NCBI RefSeq assembly: GCF_000959525.1
Contig: NZ_CP009831.1
Coordinates: 124,001 to 188,000, forward strand
Source of the DNA: Burkholderia multivorans ATCC BAA-247
GTDB taxonomy: Bacteria > Pseudomonadota > Gammaproteobacteria > Burkholderiales > Burkholderiaceae
Reading direction: 5' to 3'
DNA length: 64,000 nucleotides
Below, piece by piece: positions 26,767 to 36,259 of this stretch. The notes under the pieces are model-generated. The model did not search any database, was not told the origin of the DNA, and saw only the letters and a program-made list of their open reading frames with translations. The stretch's first letter is position 1; every line of letters begins with the position of its first letter. The position numbers and the translations under genes are program-made.

Positions 26767-27786
26767 ATGAAAGTCACGCTTCTTCACAAGCTTCCCGTCG
26801 CGACCGACATCTGCATGTTCGAACTCGGGCCGGCCGACGGCGCCGCGCTACCGCCCTTCACGGCCGGCGCGCATATCGACGTCCATCTCGGCGGACTCGT
26901 TCGCCAGTATTCGCTGTGCAACAGCCCGTCGGAGGCGGGCGTCTACCGGCTCGGCGTGCTGCGCGAGCGCGAATCGCGCGGCGGCTCCGTCGCGATGCAC
27001 GCGTGCGAGCCCGGCACGACGCTCGAGATCGGCGAGCCGCGCAATCACTTCCCGCTCGATCCACATGCCGCGCACAGCGTGCTGCTCGCGGGCGGCATCG
27101 GCATCACGCCGCTGCTCAGCATGGCGCTGCATCTGGCCGAGACCGGGCGGTCGTTCGAACTGCATTACTGCGCGCGCGAACCGGCGCGCGCGGCGTTCGT
27201 CGACCGGCTCGATACGCCGCCGCTGAACGCGCGCACGCGGCTGTGGTTCGACGATGCGCCTGCCGGGCAGCGCATCGATTTCGCGCAGGTACTCGGCAAG
27301 CCCCATGCGCATACGCATCTGTACGTGTGCGGGCCGGCCGGGTTCATCGCGGCGGTGCTCGGCGCGGCTGCGCAGGCCGGGTGGGATCCGGCGAACGTGC
27401 ATCGGGAGTACTTTGGCGCGGCCGGCGTAGGTGCTGCCGGCGTAGGCGCGGCCGGCTTAGGCGCTGCCGACGTAGGCGCAGGCGGCGAAAGCGAAACGTC
27501 GGCAGCAGCAACGGCCGATGGCCCGTTCCAGGTATCGCTCGCGCAATCGGGCCGCGTCGTCGACGTGCCGGCCGGTATGACGATCGTCGAAGCGCTGCGC
27601 GGCTGCCGGATCGAGGTGCCCGTGTCGTGCGAACAAGGCGTCTGCGGCACGTGCCTCACGCGCGTGCTGTCCGGCACGCCCGATCATCGCGACGTCTACC
27701 TGACCGACGACGAACGGGCGGCGAACGATCAGATGCTGCCGTGCTGTTCGCGCGCGCGCACGCCGATGCTCGTGCTCGACCTGTGA
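26767..27786 (+). CDS. vanB: Vanillate O-demethylase reductase subunit
   Basis: A 339-residue flavin/NAD reductase with a C-terminal plant-type ferredoxin. The FMN region has R-Q-Y-S-L-C-N, the NAD region G-G-I-G-I-T-P-L, and the [2Fe-2S] cysteines are at 288, 293 and 296 (C-E-Q-G-V-C-G-T-C) with a fourth near 326. It passes electrons from NADH to VanA. Unusually, the linker before the ferredoxin (about 217-236) is four G-A-A-G-V-like repeats encoded by a 15-bp tandem repeat. Confidence 0.95.
   Translation: MKVTLLHKLPVATDICMFELGPADGAALPPFTAGAHIDVHLGGLVRQYSLCNSPSEAGVYRLGVLRERESRGGSVAMHACEPGTTLEIGEPRNHFPLDPHAAHSVLLAGGIGITPLLSMALHLAETGRSFELHYCAREPARAAFVDRLDTPPLNARTRLWFDDAPAGQRIDFAQVLGKPHAHTHLYVCGPAGFIAAVLGAAAQAGWDPANVHREYFGAAGVGAAGVGAAGLGAADVGAGGESETSAAATADGPFQVSLAQSGRVVDVPAGMTIVEALRGCRIEVPVSCEQGVCGTCLTRVLSGTPDHRDVYLTDDERAANDQMLPCCSRARTPMLVLDL
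27415..27474 (+). repeat. Four tandem 15-bp repeats inside vanB
   Basis: Units at 27415-27429, 27430-27444, 27445-27459 and 27460-27474 follow the pattern GGYGCKGCCGRCKTA and encode G-A-A-G-V, G-A-A-G-V, G-A-A-G-L and G-A-A-D-V. A degenerate fifth unit follows. The period is a multiple of three, so copy changes keep the frame. Confidence 0.85.
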
Positions 27787-27873
27787 GACGGCCGCGCGGC
27801 GCGAGCCGCGCAGGCCGACGTGCGGCCGCTACGTTTCGCGGCAAACGCCGCGCGCCGACACCGCGCGGTGCAC

Positions 27874-27892
27874 GCGTTGCGACATGCAACGC
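27874..27892. terminator. Inverted repeat between convergent vanB and fcs
   Basis: GCGTTGC, five bases, then GCAACGC: a perfect 7-bp stem in the 142-bp space between two convergent genes. No clear T-run, so it is only a possible terminator. Confidence 0.35.
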
Positions 27893-27928
27893 AGCGCGCA
27901 CCGCGCAACGGCATCCGCGCGTGCGGCT

Positions 27929-29851
27929 TCAGCCGTGTCGCGCGATGCGCTCGATGTCGGCAAAGATCAGCCCCGCTTCCGCATCGTCGCGCGCATCGGC
28001 CGCATACATGGCCTCGACCAGCGCCGCACGATGCGCGAGCACCGCGCGCTGATTGATCGACCCCTTGTCGGTGACTTCGCCGAGATCGAGCGACGGCGGT
28101 TCGTCGAGAATCCGCAGCCGCGTGATGAGCGTCGCGCTGCCGGTCGCGTCGCGGTTCAGCCGCGCGAGCAACTCGGCGAAGAACGCGCGCACGGCCGGCG
28201 CGCGCAGCACCGCCTGCACGTCGGCATCGGGTGCGGCACCCGCGAGACGGCGGCAATCGTCGATGCGCGGAAAGATCATCACGCCCACATCGTCGCGGTT
28301 CATCCCCGTCACGACCGCGTCCTGCACGTACGGCGCGCCGTTCGAAATGATGCGCGCGCGCATCGGCCCGACGCTGACGAACGTACCGGACGACAGCTTG
28401 AAATCCTCCGCGATGCGGCCGTCGAACATCAGCCCGATCTCGGGCCGCTGCGGATCGACGAAGCGCACTGCGTCGCCGCTGCGGTAATAGCCCTCGTCGT
28501 CGAACACGTCGCGCGCGTCCGCATCGATCGCGCGCCAGTAGCCGGCCATCACGTTCGGCCCGCGAAAGCGCGCCTCGAGCTTGCCGTCGACGGGCACGAG
28601 CTTAGCGTCGCAGCCCGGCGCCGGCAGGCCGATGTAACCGGCCGCGGAGAACGGTCCGGTCGTGAACATGCATGACGGCGCGGCCTCGGTCATCCCGAGC
28701 CCCGCCATGATCCGGATACGCTCGCCGCAGTGCGCGAGCGTCACGCGCTCGAGGCGATCCCACGCGGCCTGCGACAGCCCCGCGCCGGCGAAGAAATAGA
28801 GCTTCACGCGCGAAAAGAACGTGCGGCGCAGCGCGGCGTCCGTTTCGAGCGCGGCGGTCAGTTCTTCCCAGCCCTTCGGCACGTTGAAATAGACGGTCGG
28901 CGCGATCTCGCGCAGGTTGCGCAGCGTCTCGTCGAACTTGCCCGCAACGGGCTTGCCGTCGTCGATGTAGAGCGTGCCGCCGTTGTAGAGCGCGATCCCG
29001 ACGTTGTGGCTGCCGCCGAACGTGTGATTCCACGGCAGCCAGTCGACCAGCACCGGCGGCTCGATGCCGAACTGCGGAAACGTTTCGAGGAGCATCTGCT
29101 GGTTGCTGCACAGCATCCGGTGCGTGGTCGGCACCGCCTTGGGCAGCCGCGTCGAACCCGACGTGAACAGGAACTTCGCGATCCGGTCGCCCGTCACCGC
29201 GTCGTGCGCCGCATCGACGTCGCGCGGCACCGTATCGAGCAGCGACGCGAAGCGCGTCGCGCCCGGCATGCCGTCGCGCGCCGACACGATCACGCGTTCG
29301 ACGTCGGCCGGCACCGCTGCATCGAGCGCCGCGCAGTAGGCGTCGCCGTCGGACGCGAAGACGAGCCCCGGCGTCAGCAGTGCGAGCGCGTGACGCAGCT
29401 TGCCGTAGTCGCTCGACACGAGCGAATACGCGGGCGACAGCGGCGCATATGGAATCCCGGCCCACATCGCGCCGAACGCGATTTGCAGATGTTCGAGATC
29501 GTTGCCGGACAGGATTGCGATCGGCCGCTCGACCGACAGGCCGCGATCGAGCAGCGCCTGACCGATCGCGCGCGCGCGTTCGAGCATCTGCGCATACGTG
29601 ATGCCGATCCACGCGCCGTCCGCGCCGCGCCTCGCGACGAGCCAGCGGTCCGGATGCGCCTGCGCGCCGCTGACGAGCCGGTCGGTGAGCCGGCGCGGAT
29701 ACGCGCCGAGCGGCGTGGCCGCGCGCAGATACCAGCAGCCGTCGCGCTGCACGATCTCCGGCGGCGCCGTGCCGATCGCAACCGGCCGGTAGCCGGCGGG
29801 AACGGTCTGCGCGGCCGCGTCGCCGCGCGATTGGGTCGGGTCCGCTTCCAA
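27929..29851 (-). CDS. fcs: Feruloyl-CoA synthase
   Basis: A 640-residue AMP-forming acyl-CoA ligase that activates ferulate (and probably p-coumarate or caffeate). The ATP motif L-F-T-S-G-S-T-R-L-P-K-A is visible, with the later G-L-G-M-T-E-A-A-P and Y-Y-R-S-G-D motifs; length and sequence fit bacterial Fcs. The start is a TTG with GGAGA eight bases upstream. Third gene of ech-vdh-fcs, 100 bp after vdh. Confidence 0.92.
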   Translation of the reverse strand: MEADPTQSRGDAAAQTVPAGYRPVAIGTAPPEIVQRDGCWYLRAATPLGAYPRRLTDRLVSGAQAHPDRWLVARRGADGAWIGITYAQMLERARAIGQALLDRGLSVERPIAILSGNDLEHLQIAFGAMWAGIPYAPLSPAYSLVSSDYGKLRHALALLTPGLVFASDGDAYCAALDAAVPADVERVIVSARDGMPGATRFASLLDTVPRDVDAAHDAVTGDRIAKFLFTSGSTRLPKAVPTTHRMLCSNQQMLLETFPQFGIEPPVLVDWLPWNHTFGGSHNVGIALYNGGTLYIDDGKPVAGKFDETLRNLREIAPTVYFNVPKGWEELTAALETDAALRRTFFSRVKLYFFAGAGLSQAAWDRLERVTLAHCGERIRIMAGLGMTEAAPSCMFTTGPFSAAGYIGLPAPGCDAKLVPVDGKLEARFRGPNVMAGYWRAIDADARDVFDDEGYYRSGDAVRFVDPQRPEIGLMFDGRIAEDFKLSSGTFVSVGPMRARIISNGAPYVQDAVVTGMNRDDVGVMIFPRIDDCRRLAGAAPDADVQAVLRAPAVRAFFAELLARLNRDATGSATLITRLRILDEPPSLDLGEVTDKGSINQRAVLAHRAALVEAMYAADARDDAEAGLIFADIERIARHG

Positions 29852-29951
29852 GTCTTGTCTCCGTGCGGTTCCGGCGCGCGTGCGCCTGTGCTCGGCCGGA
29901 ACGTCGTTGTATCGTGATCGCGGCTGCGACGCGCGCAGCCCGTGCCGATCG

Positions 29952-31403
29952 TCAGATCGGGTAATGCCGCGGCGCGGTCTGCACGGTGATCCAGCGCAGA
30001 TCCGTGAATTCGGCGATCGACGCCTTGCTGCCGAAGCGTCCGTAGCCGCTCGCCTTCACGCCGCCGAACGGCATCTGCGCCTCGTCGTGCACGGTCGGCC
30101 CGTTGATGTGGCAGATGCCCGATTCGATCCGCTTCGCAAGCTGCATCGCGCGCGCGATGTCGCGGCTGAACACGGCCGCCGACAGCCCGTATTCGCTGTC
30201 GTTCGCGGCCGCGAGCGCGGCCTCGTCGTCGTCGACGCGCTGCACGGTCACGACCGGCCCGAACGATTCGTCCGCGTAGAGCTTCATCTCGCGCGTGACG
30301 CCGTCGACGATCGTCGGCTGCATCACCGCGCCGTCCACCTTGCAGCCGAGCGGCAACGCGGCGCCGTGCGCGCGCGCGTCGTCGACGAGCGCCGCGATCC
30401 GCTGCGCCGCCGCTTCGCTTTCGAGCGTGCCGAGCACGATGCCCGGCGCGGCCGGGTTGCCGGCCTTCAGCGTGCGCGCCTTCGCGACGAGCTTGTCGAC
30501 GAACGCATCGGCGACCTTGCGATCGACGATCACGCGCTCGGTCGACATGCAGATCTGCCCCTGGTTGAAGAACGCGCCGAACGCGACCGCGTCGACGGCC
30601 GCATCGAGATCGGCGTCGTCGAGCACGAGCACCGGCGCCTTGCCGCCGAGTTCGAGCAGCGCGGGTTTCAGATGCTGCGCGGCGAGCGTCGCGACGATGC
30701 GGCCGACGCGCGTCGAGCCCGTGAAGTTGACGCGCCGCACGGCCGGATTCGCGATCAGCCGCTCGACGATCGGCGGGGCGTCGTGCGGCGCGTGCGTGAT
30801 CACGTTGACGACACCGTCGCCGAGCCCCGCGTCGTGCAGCACGCTGCCGATCAGCCGGTGTACGCCGGGGCAGCCTTCGGACGCCTTCAGCACGACCGTG
30901 TTGCCGCAGGCGAGCGGCATCGCAAGCGCGCGCGTCGCGAGGATCACGGGCGCATTCCACGGCGCGATGCCGAGCACGACGCCGCACGGCTGGCGCACGG
31001 CCATCGCGAGGCTGCCCGGCACGTCGGACGGAATCACGGCGCCTTCGATCTGCGTGGTCATCGCGGCGGCCTCGCGCAGCATGTTCGCCGCGAGCATCAC
31101 GTTGAAGCCGTACCAGTTCGCCATCGCGCCCGTTTCCGCGCGGCCGATCTCGATGAACTCGCCGGCGCGCGCGTCCATCGCGTCGGCCGCCGCGAGCAGC
31201 CGGCGGCGACGTTCGGTCGGCGCGAGCGCCGCCCATCCGGGAAACGCGCGCGCGGCGGCCGCGACCGCGGCATCCGCATCGGCGAGCGTCGCGGCCGCCG
31301 CGCGCGAGGCGACCTGGCCGGTCGCCGGATCGATCCGGTCGAACGTCGCGCCGTCCGACGCGCCGCGCGACACGCCGTCGATCAACAAACTCACTTCGTG
31401 CAT
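29952..31403 (-). CDS. vdh: Vanillin dehydrogenase
   Basis: A 483-residue NAD(P)-dependent aldehyde dehydrogenase. Catalytic Glu251 is in E-L-G-G-K-A-P and Cys285 in F-N-Q-G-Q-I-C; G-S-T-R-V-G of the cofactor site is near 229-234. In this operon it oxidises vanillin to vanillate, feeding VanAB. Its range may include other aromatic aldehydes. It lies 52 bp after ech, with CGGAGA before the ATG. Confidence 0.92.
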   Translation of the reverse strand: MHEVSLLIDGVSRGASDGATFDRIDPATGQVASRAAAATLADADAAVAAAARAFPGWAALAPTERRRRLLAAADAMDARAGEFIEIGRAETGAMANWYGFNVMLAANMLREAAAMTTQIEGAVIPSDVPGSLAMAVRQPCGVVLGIAPWNAPVILATRALAMPLACGNTVVLKASEGCPGVHRLIGSVLHDAGLGDGVVNVITHAPHDAPPIVERLIANPAVRRVNFTGSTRVGRIVATLAAQHLKPALLELGGKAPVLVLDDADLDAAVDAVAFGAFFNQGQICMSTERVIVDRKVADAFVDKLVAKARTLKAGNPAAPGIVLGTLESEAAAQRIAALVDDARAHGAALPLGCKVDGAVMQPTIVDGVTREMKLYADESFGPVVTVQRVDDDEAALAAANDSEYGLSAAVFSRDIARAMQLAKRIESGICHINGPTVHDEAQMPFGGVKASGYGRFGSKASIAEFTDLRWITVQTAPRHYPI

Positions 31404-31455
31404 TTCGCTGTCTCCGCTCAGTTTCGGCCCGGGTCGGGCTGCGCCGCGTCGCCGC

Positions 31456-32283
31456 TCAGCGCTTGTACGCCTGCAGGCCCGGCTTGATGCTCTTTTCGTC
31501 GAGGAACTGCTTGAGCCCCTGCTCGCGGCCGCCTTCCGGATCGCGATAGTTGGCCTGGTCGAGCTTCGCGTACAGGTAGTCCTCGTTCTGCTCCCACGTC
31601 AGTTCGCGGCACCGCTTGAAGCCGTGCTTCGCGTTGCGGATCACGACCGGATTCTTGTCGAGCAGCTTCGCGGCGAGCGCACGCACCTCGTCGCGCAGCT
31701 GCGCGCGCGGCACGCTCTTGTTGACGAGGCCCATCTGCGCGGCCTGCTGGCCCGTGAACGTGTCGCCGGTCATGATGTAGTAGAGCGCCTGACGATGACC
31801 GACCGTATCGGCCATCGCCTTGCTGACCAGATTGCCCGGCGGAATGCCCCAGTTGATCTCGGACAACCCGAACACCGCCTCGTCGGCCGCGATCGCGAGA
31901 TCGCAGGCGACGAGCGGCGAGAAGCCGCCGCCGAAGCACCAGCCGTTGACCATCGCGATCGTCGGCTTCGCGTACATGCGCAGCAGCTGCCACTGCCAGC
32001 GGCTCGCGTCGCGGCGGATCTTTTCCTGCAGGATTTCGGGGCCCGCATCGACTTCGCGGAAATATTCCTTGAGATCCATCCCGGCCGTCCATGCATCGCC
32101 TTCGCCGGTCAGCACGAGCACCTGCGCTTCGGGGTCGAGTTCGATCGCTTCGAGCACGTCGATCATTTCCGCGTTCAGCGTCGGGCTCATCGCGTTGCGC
32201 TTCTCGGGACGATTCAGCGTCACCCACGCAATCCCGCCCTCGACGGCGACTTTCACGGTTTTCCAGCGACCTTCGTAACTCAT
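31456..32283 (-). CDS. ech: Hydroxycinnamoyl-CoA hydratase-lyase (feruloyl-CoA hydratase/aldolase)
   Basis: A 275-residue crotonase-fold enzyme that hydrates feruloyl-CoA and splits it to vanillin and acetyl-CoA. Ser122, Glu142 and Tyr238 match Ser123, Glu143 and Tyr239 of the Pseudomonas fluorescens HCHL with a one-residue offset, which sets it apart from ordinary enoyl-CoA hydratases. GGAG precedes the ATG at 32283; an upstream start would cross the operator. First gene of ech-vdh-fcs. Confidence 0.94.
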   Translation of the reverse strand: MSYEGRWKTVKVAVEGGIAWVTLNRPEKRNAMSPTLNAEMIDVLEAIELDPEAQVLVLTGEGDAWTAGMDLKEYFREVDAGPEILQEKIRRDASRWQWQLLRMYAKPTIAMVNGWCFGGGFSPLVACDLAIAADEAVFGLSEINWGIPPGNLVSKAMADTVGHRQALYYIMTGDTFTGQQAAQMGLVNKSVPRAQLRDEVRALAAKLLDKNPVVIRNAKHGFKRCRELTWEQNEDYLYAKLDQANYRDPEGGREQGLKQFLDEKSIKPGLQAYKR

Positions 32284-32333
32284 CTTCGTTCTCCAATGAC
32301 AGCGCCGCCCGTTGCGACTCGCCGCCAATTTAC

Positions 32334-32350
32334 TATCAGGTAGCCTGATA
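32334..32350. promoter_or_regulatory. MarR-type operator, copy 4, perfect (TATCAGG-TAG-CCTGATA)
   Basis: A perfect 7-3-7 inverted repeat 51 bp before the ech start. It is the best copy of the motif also found at 23839, 23930 and 24745, linking ech-vdh-fcs to the marR gene 8 kb away. Confidence 0.75.
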
Positions 32351-32689
32351 TGTAAAGCGGATTGGACGCGCGTCCGGACAAACCCCTAAACGGGTGCGAA
32401 CGCGGCGCGGCGTGCCGTCTCGGACGCGGCGCCGCAGGCATGCGCGAGCGACGGCGGGCGCCGGTGGGACGATCGAGGACGAGCGGTTTCGCGGAAAACG
32501 GGAGTCGCGATGCGGATGCGCGGCGCGAGGACGACGTGCGGTTTTCGGCGACGTGTTCGGCGCCGTATTTGTCGCCGTTGTGCCGCGGCGCGGCGCGAGA
32601 AATGAAAGTGTGCGGCGCACGACGCACCGGCAGCGAAACAAAGCGCGCGGCGGCACGGCGATCGCCGCGCGCGCCGCCGCGTCGCGCGA
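32351..32689. other. Intergenic region without a gene
   Basis: 339 bp between the end of the arabinose operon and the ech operator. Frames here are arginine-rich and have no domain or ribosome-binding site. No strong terminator is seen after the lactonase gene. Confidence 0.5.
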
Positions 32690-33595
32690 TCAGGTACCGA
32701 CGCCGCGCTTCAGCGCGAATCGCGCGGTCGGCAGCCCCGCATGCCGCGTCGCCGCGACGAACACGCCGCCGGCGTGCGGATCGTCGGCAAGCGCGTCGTC
32801 GGCAAGGCCGACGCGCGCGCTCGTCACGTAGAGCCGGCCTTCGCCGTCGAGCGCCGGGCAGCTCGGCTGTGCGGTCGGCACGTCGACGCGCTCGGTCTCG
32901 ATGCCGTCGGGGCCGTAACGCACGACGCGCCGGCCGCCCCACTGCGCGCTCCACAGCCCGCCGTCGCGGTCGACCGTCGCCCCGTCCGGATCGCCGTCCG
33001 GATCGGTCAGACGCGCGAACGACCGCACGCCGGACACGCCCGCACGGCTGTAATCGCCGACGAAGATCTCGCGCACCATCGAATCGCAGAAGTACATCTT
33101 CGTGCCGTCGGGCGAGAACGCGATGCTGTTCGCGATCGCGGCCGGCGGCAGCGCGAGCCGCTCCAGCGCGAGGTCGGAACCGAGCCGGTAGAACCCGCCG
33201 ACCGCGCGCGGCGGCTCGCCGCCTTCGTCCTTCATCCCGAACACGAACGCGCCGAACGGATCGCAGCGGCCGTCGTTCAGGCGCGTCGGCAGGTCAGGCT
33301 CGACGTCGACGATCCGCGTCAACGCGCCGCTGCGCAGATCGAAGAACGCGAGGTGCGTCGCGAGCCCGACGAGCAGCACGTCCGGATCGTCGGTCAGTGC
33401 GAAGCAGGCGAGACGCTCGGGCATCGGCCACTGCGCGAGCGCGGAGCCGTCCGCGCGGCAGCGCCACAGCCGCGCGCCTTCGATGTCCGTCCAGTACAGC
33501 GTATTCGTTGCGTCGCACCACGTCGCGCCCTCGCCGAGCGCGTTGCGGCAGTCGGCCAGCAGCGAAGCCGCCGCGGCCGGTCGATTCTGTTGCAT
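32690..33595 (-). CDS. SMP-30/gluconolactonase-family lactonase, probable L-arabinolactonase
   Basis: A 301-residue six-bladed beta-propeller of the SMP-30/regucalcin family. Metal-ligand landmarks are G-E-G-A-T-W near residue 21 (Glu), R-L-N-D-G-R-C-D (Asn/Asp), N-S-I-A-F-S-P-D-G-T and D-P-D-G-A-T-V-D. In this operon it should open L-arabino-gamma-lactone to L-arabonate, between the dehydrogenase and the dehydratase. Last gene of the minus-strand arabinose operon, 39 bp after araH. Confidence 0.88.
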   Translation of the reverse strand: MQQNRPAAAASLLADCRNALGEGATWCDATNTLYWTDIEGARLWRCRADGSALAQWPMPERLACFALTDDPDVLLVGLATHLAFFDLRSGALTRIVDVEPDLPTRLNDGRCDPFGAFVFGMKDEGGEPPRAVGGFYRLGSDLALERLALPPAAIANSIAFSPDGTKMYFCDSMVREIFVGDYSRAGVSGVRSFARLTDPDGDPDGATVDRDGGLWSAQWGGRRVVRYGPDGIETERVDVPTAQPSCPALDGEGRLYVTSARVGLADDALADDPHAGGVFVAATRHAGLPTARFALKRGVGT

Positions 33596-33634
33596 GCCGT
33601 CTCCCGATAATCGATGCTCAGGCGGCGCGCACGC

Positions 33635-34654
33635 TCAGATCTTCATCGCGCGCCGCTGGTTGCGACGATACTGGTCGAACAGCACCGCGAGCAACAGAAT
33701 TCCGCCGCGTATCAGATATTGGTAAAAGGTCGGCACGTTCAGCAGGCTCATCGCGTCCTGCACCGAGCCCATGATCAGCACGCCGACGAGCACGCCGGAA
33801 ATCGTCGCGACGCCGCCCGTCAGCGACACGCCGCCGAGCACGCACGCCGAGATCACGCCGAGCTCGAGGCCGACCGAGGTCTTCGGATCGCCGAGGCTCA
33901 TCCGCGACGCGAGCATCACGCCCGCAAAGCCGGTCACGAGCCCTTGCAGCACGAACACGGTGATCTTGATCCGCATCACCGGCAGCCCCGCGAGCAGCGC
34001 GGCCTCGCCGTTGCCGCCGACCGCGAGCACGTTCTTGCCGAACACCGTCTTGCGCAGCAGGAAGCCGAACACGACGAAGCCGACGATGTTGCTCCAGATC
34101 GGATACGAGATGCCGAGGAACGAGCCGCCGCCGAGATCGAAGAAGCGCTCCTCGGAGATCATCACCGCGTCGCCGTTCGACGTGATGAACGCGAGGCCGC
34201 GCACGACCTCCATCATCGCGAGCGTGACGATCAGCGAGTTGATGCGCCAGCGCGCGATCAGCACGCCGTTGACAAGGCCGACCGCGCCGCCCGCGAGTAC
34301 GCCGGCCGCGATGCCGAGCACGACGCTGTGCGTCGCCGTGATCAGCGTCGAGGCGACGACGCCCGAGAACGCGACGATCGACGCGACCGACAGGTCGACT
34401 TCGCCGAGCGCGAGCACGAACATCATCGTCACGGCGATCGAGCCGATCAGCGTGACCGACAGCAGCAGGCCCTGGATGTTGCGCGGCGTGAGGAAGTCCG
34501 GCACGGTCAGCGACAGCGTCGCGAACAGCACGGCGAACACCATCACGATGCCGGAGCGGTTGATCAGTTGCCACACGCCGCCGCGTGCGCGCACGGGGAC
34601 GGCGGCCGCGTCGGGGGACGGGGAAGTCTGTTGGGGTTGCATCGCCTGGCTCAT
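33635..34654 (-). CDS. araH: L-arabinose ABC transporter permease
   Basis: A 339-residue BPD_transp_2-type sugar permease with about 9-10 membrane segments and the family motif A-L-G-E-V-D-L-S-V-A-S-I-V-A near residue 80. It resembles AraH/RbsC. It pairs with the ATPase 37 bp upstream and the AraF-like binding protein. Confidence 0.9.
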   Translation of the reverse strand: MSQAMQPQQTSPSPDAAAVPVRARGGVWQLINRSGIVMVFAVLFATLSLTVPDFLTPRNIQGLLLSVTLIGSIAVTMMFVLALGEVDLSVASIVAFSGVVASTLITATHSVVLGIAAGVLAGGAVGLVNGVLIARWRINSLIVTLAMMEVVRGLAFITSNGDAVMISEERFFDLGGGSFLGISYPIWSNIVGFVVFGFLLRKTVFGKNVLAVGGNGEAALLAGLPVMRIKITVFVLQGLVTGFAGVMLASRMSLGDPKTSVGLELGVISACVLGGVSLTGGVATISGVLVGVLIMGSVQDAMSLLNVPTFYQYLIRGGILLLAVLFDQYRRNQRRAMKI

Positions 34655-34691
34655 GTCATTGCATTCCGTTTGTCACGCGTTCGCGCATCCG

Positions 34692-36239
34692 TCAGCGCGG
34701 CAGCGCGAGCTTGATCAGCGTATCGGGCGTCGCCTGCGCCTTCGCGACTTCGCCGGCGATGCGCCCTTCCTTCATCACGACGATCCGGTCCGACACGCCG
34801 ATCACCTCGGCGAGATCGCTCGAGACGAGGATCACCGTGCGGCCCGCTTCCGCGAGTTCGTAGAACAGGTTGTAGATTTCGGCGCGCGCGCCGACGTCGA
34901 TGCCGCGCGTCGGCTCGTCCATCAGGAACACGTCGATGCGCTCGGCCAGCCAGCGCGCAAGCACGACCTTCTGCTGGTTGCCGCCGGACAGCGCGCCGAT
35001 CGGCGTGTCGCCGTCGCGCGTCTTGATCGCGAGCCGCTCGATATAGCGCTGCGCGAGCTCGCGTTCGCGCCGCGCGTCGAGCAGCATCCGCGCGGGGCTG
35101 AAATGCCGGCGCGCACTGATGTTGAGGTTGTCGGCGACCGACGCGATCGCGACGATCCCTTCCTGCTTGCGGTCCTCCGGGCACAGCGCGATGCCGGCAC
35201 GCACCGCGTCGCGCGGGCTCGCGAACGCGACGCGCCGCCCGTTCAGCTCGACGTGTCCGGCACTCGGCCGTGCGGCGCCGTACAGCAGCTTCATCAGCTC
35301 CGAGCGACCCGCGCCGACGAGCCCGAAGAAGCCGACGATCTCGCCGCGGCGCGCGGCGAACGACACGGGCTCGGCCAGGCCGGGCCCCATCAGCCCCTTC
35401 GCTTCGAGCAGCACGTCGCCGGCCGGGCGCGGCCGATAGCCGTAGACGTCCTGGATCGAACGCCCGACCATGCAGCTGATCAGCCGGTCGCGGTCGAGAT
35501 CGGCGACCGACTCGAACGTCTCGATCTTGCGGCCGTCGCGAAACACCGTCACGCGGTCGCACAGCGCGTCGACTTCCTCCATGCGGTGCGTGACGTAGAT
35601 GATCGCGCGGCCGTCCGCGCGCAGCGCGCGGATGATCCGGAACAGTTGGGCGGTTTCGCGCGCCGAGAGCGAACTCGTCGGTTCGTCGAACGCGATCACG
35701 CGCGCATCGCGCATCAGCGCCTTGCCGATCTCGATCATCTGGCGCTGACCGATCGACAGGTACTTCACCGGCACGTGCGGATCGATGCGTTCGCCAAGGC
35801 GTTCGAGCGCGTCGAGCGCGCGCGCGGCGAGCGTGCGTTCGTCGACCACGCCGAGCCGGCTCGGCAACTGCCCGAGCATCAGGTTCTCGGCGACCGTCAG
35901 CTCGGGCACCAGATGCAGTTCCTGATAGATGATCGCGATGCCCGCTTCGAGCGCCGCGCGGGTCGACGCGAAGCGCTGCACCTCGCCGTTCAGCGTCAGC
36001 GTGCCGGCCTGCGGCTGGTTCACGCCGGACAACACCTTCAGCAGCGTCGACTTGCCGGCGCCGTTCTCGCCCATCAACCCGTGCACTTCGCCGGCGCGCA
36101 CCGACAGCGACACGCCGTCGAGCGCGCGCACGCCCGGAAAGCTGACCGTGATCCCGTCGAGCGCGAGCAGCGCATCGCGCTGCACGGGCGCCGCAGCCGC
36201 GGCGGGAGGGGCGGCGGCCGTCATCGTCTGCGTCGTCAT
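34692..36239 (-). CDS. araG: L-arabinose ABC transporter ATP-binding protein
   Basis: A 515-residue double-ABC ATPase of the ribose/arabinose/xylose group. Domain 1 has a complete Walker A (G-E-N-G-A-G-K-S-T) and the signature Y-L-S-I-G-Q-R-Q, with Walker B V-I-A-F-D-E-P-T. Domain 2 has the degenerate P-loop G-L-V-G-A-G-R-S-E usual in this group and the signature L-S-G-G-N-Q-Q-K. An alanine/proline-rich N-terminal 20 residues precede domain 1. Confidence 0.93.
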   Translation of the reverse strand: MTTQTMTAAAPPAAAAAPVQRDALLALDGITVSFPGVRALDGVSLSVRAGEVHGLMGENGAGKSTLLKVLSGVNQPQAGTLTLNGEVQRFASTRAALEAGIAIIYQELHLVPELTVAENLMLGQLPSRLGVVDERTLAARALDALERLGERIDPHVPVKYLSIGQRQMIEIGKALMRDARVIAFDEPTSSLSARETAQLFRIIRALRADGRAIIYVTHRMEEVDALCDRVTVFRDGRKIETFESVADLDRDRLISCMVGRSIQDVYGYRPRPAGDVLLEAKGLMGPGLAEPVSFAARRGEIVGFFGLVGAGRSELMKLLYGAARPSAGHVELNGRRVAFASPRDAVRAGIALCPEDRKQEGIVAIASVADNLNISARRHFSPARMLLDARRERELAQRYIERLAIKTRDGDTPIGALSGGNQQKVVLARWLAERIDVFLMDEPTRGIDVGARAEIYNLFYELAEAGRTVILVSSDLAEVIGVSDRIVVMKEGRIAGEVAKAQATPDTLIKLALPR

Positions 36240-36259
36240 CGCGTCCTCGCTCGCGCCGC

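Noticed and set aside
27415-27485. Repeat in vanB as a CRISPR-like array or insertion scar
   Set aside because: Units are directly adjacent, in frame and without spacers; it is a coding minisatellite.
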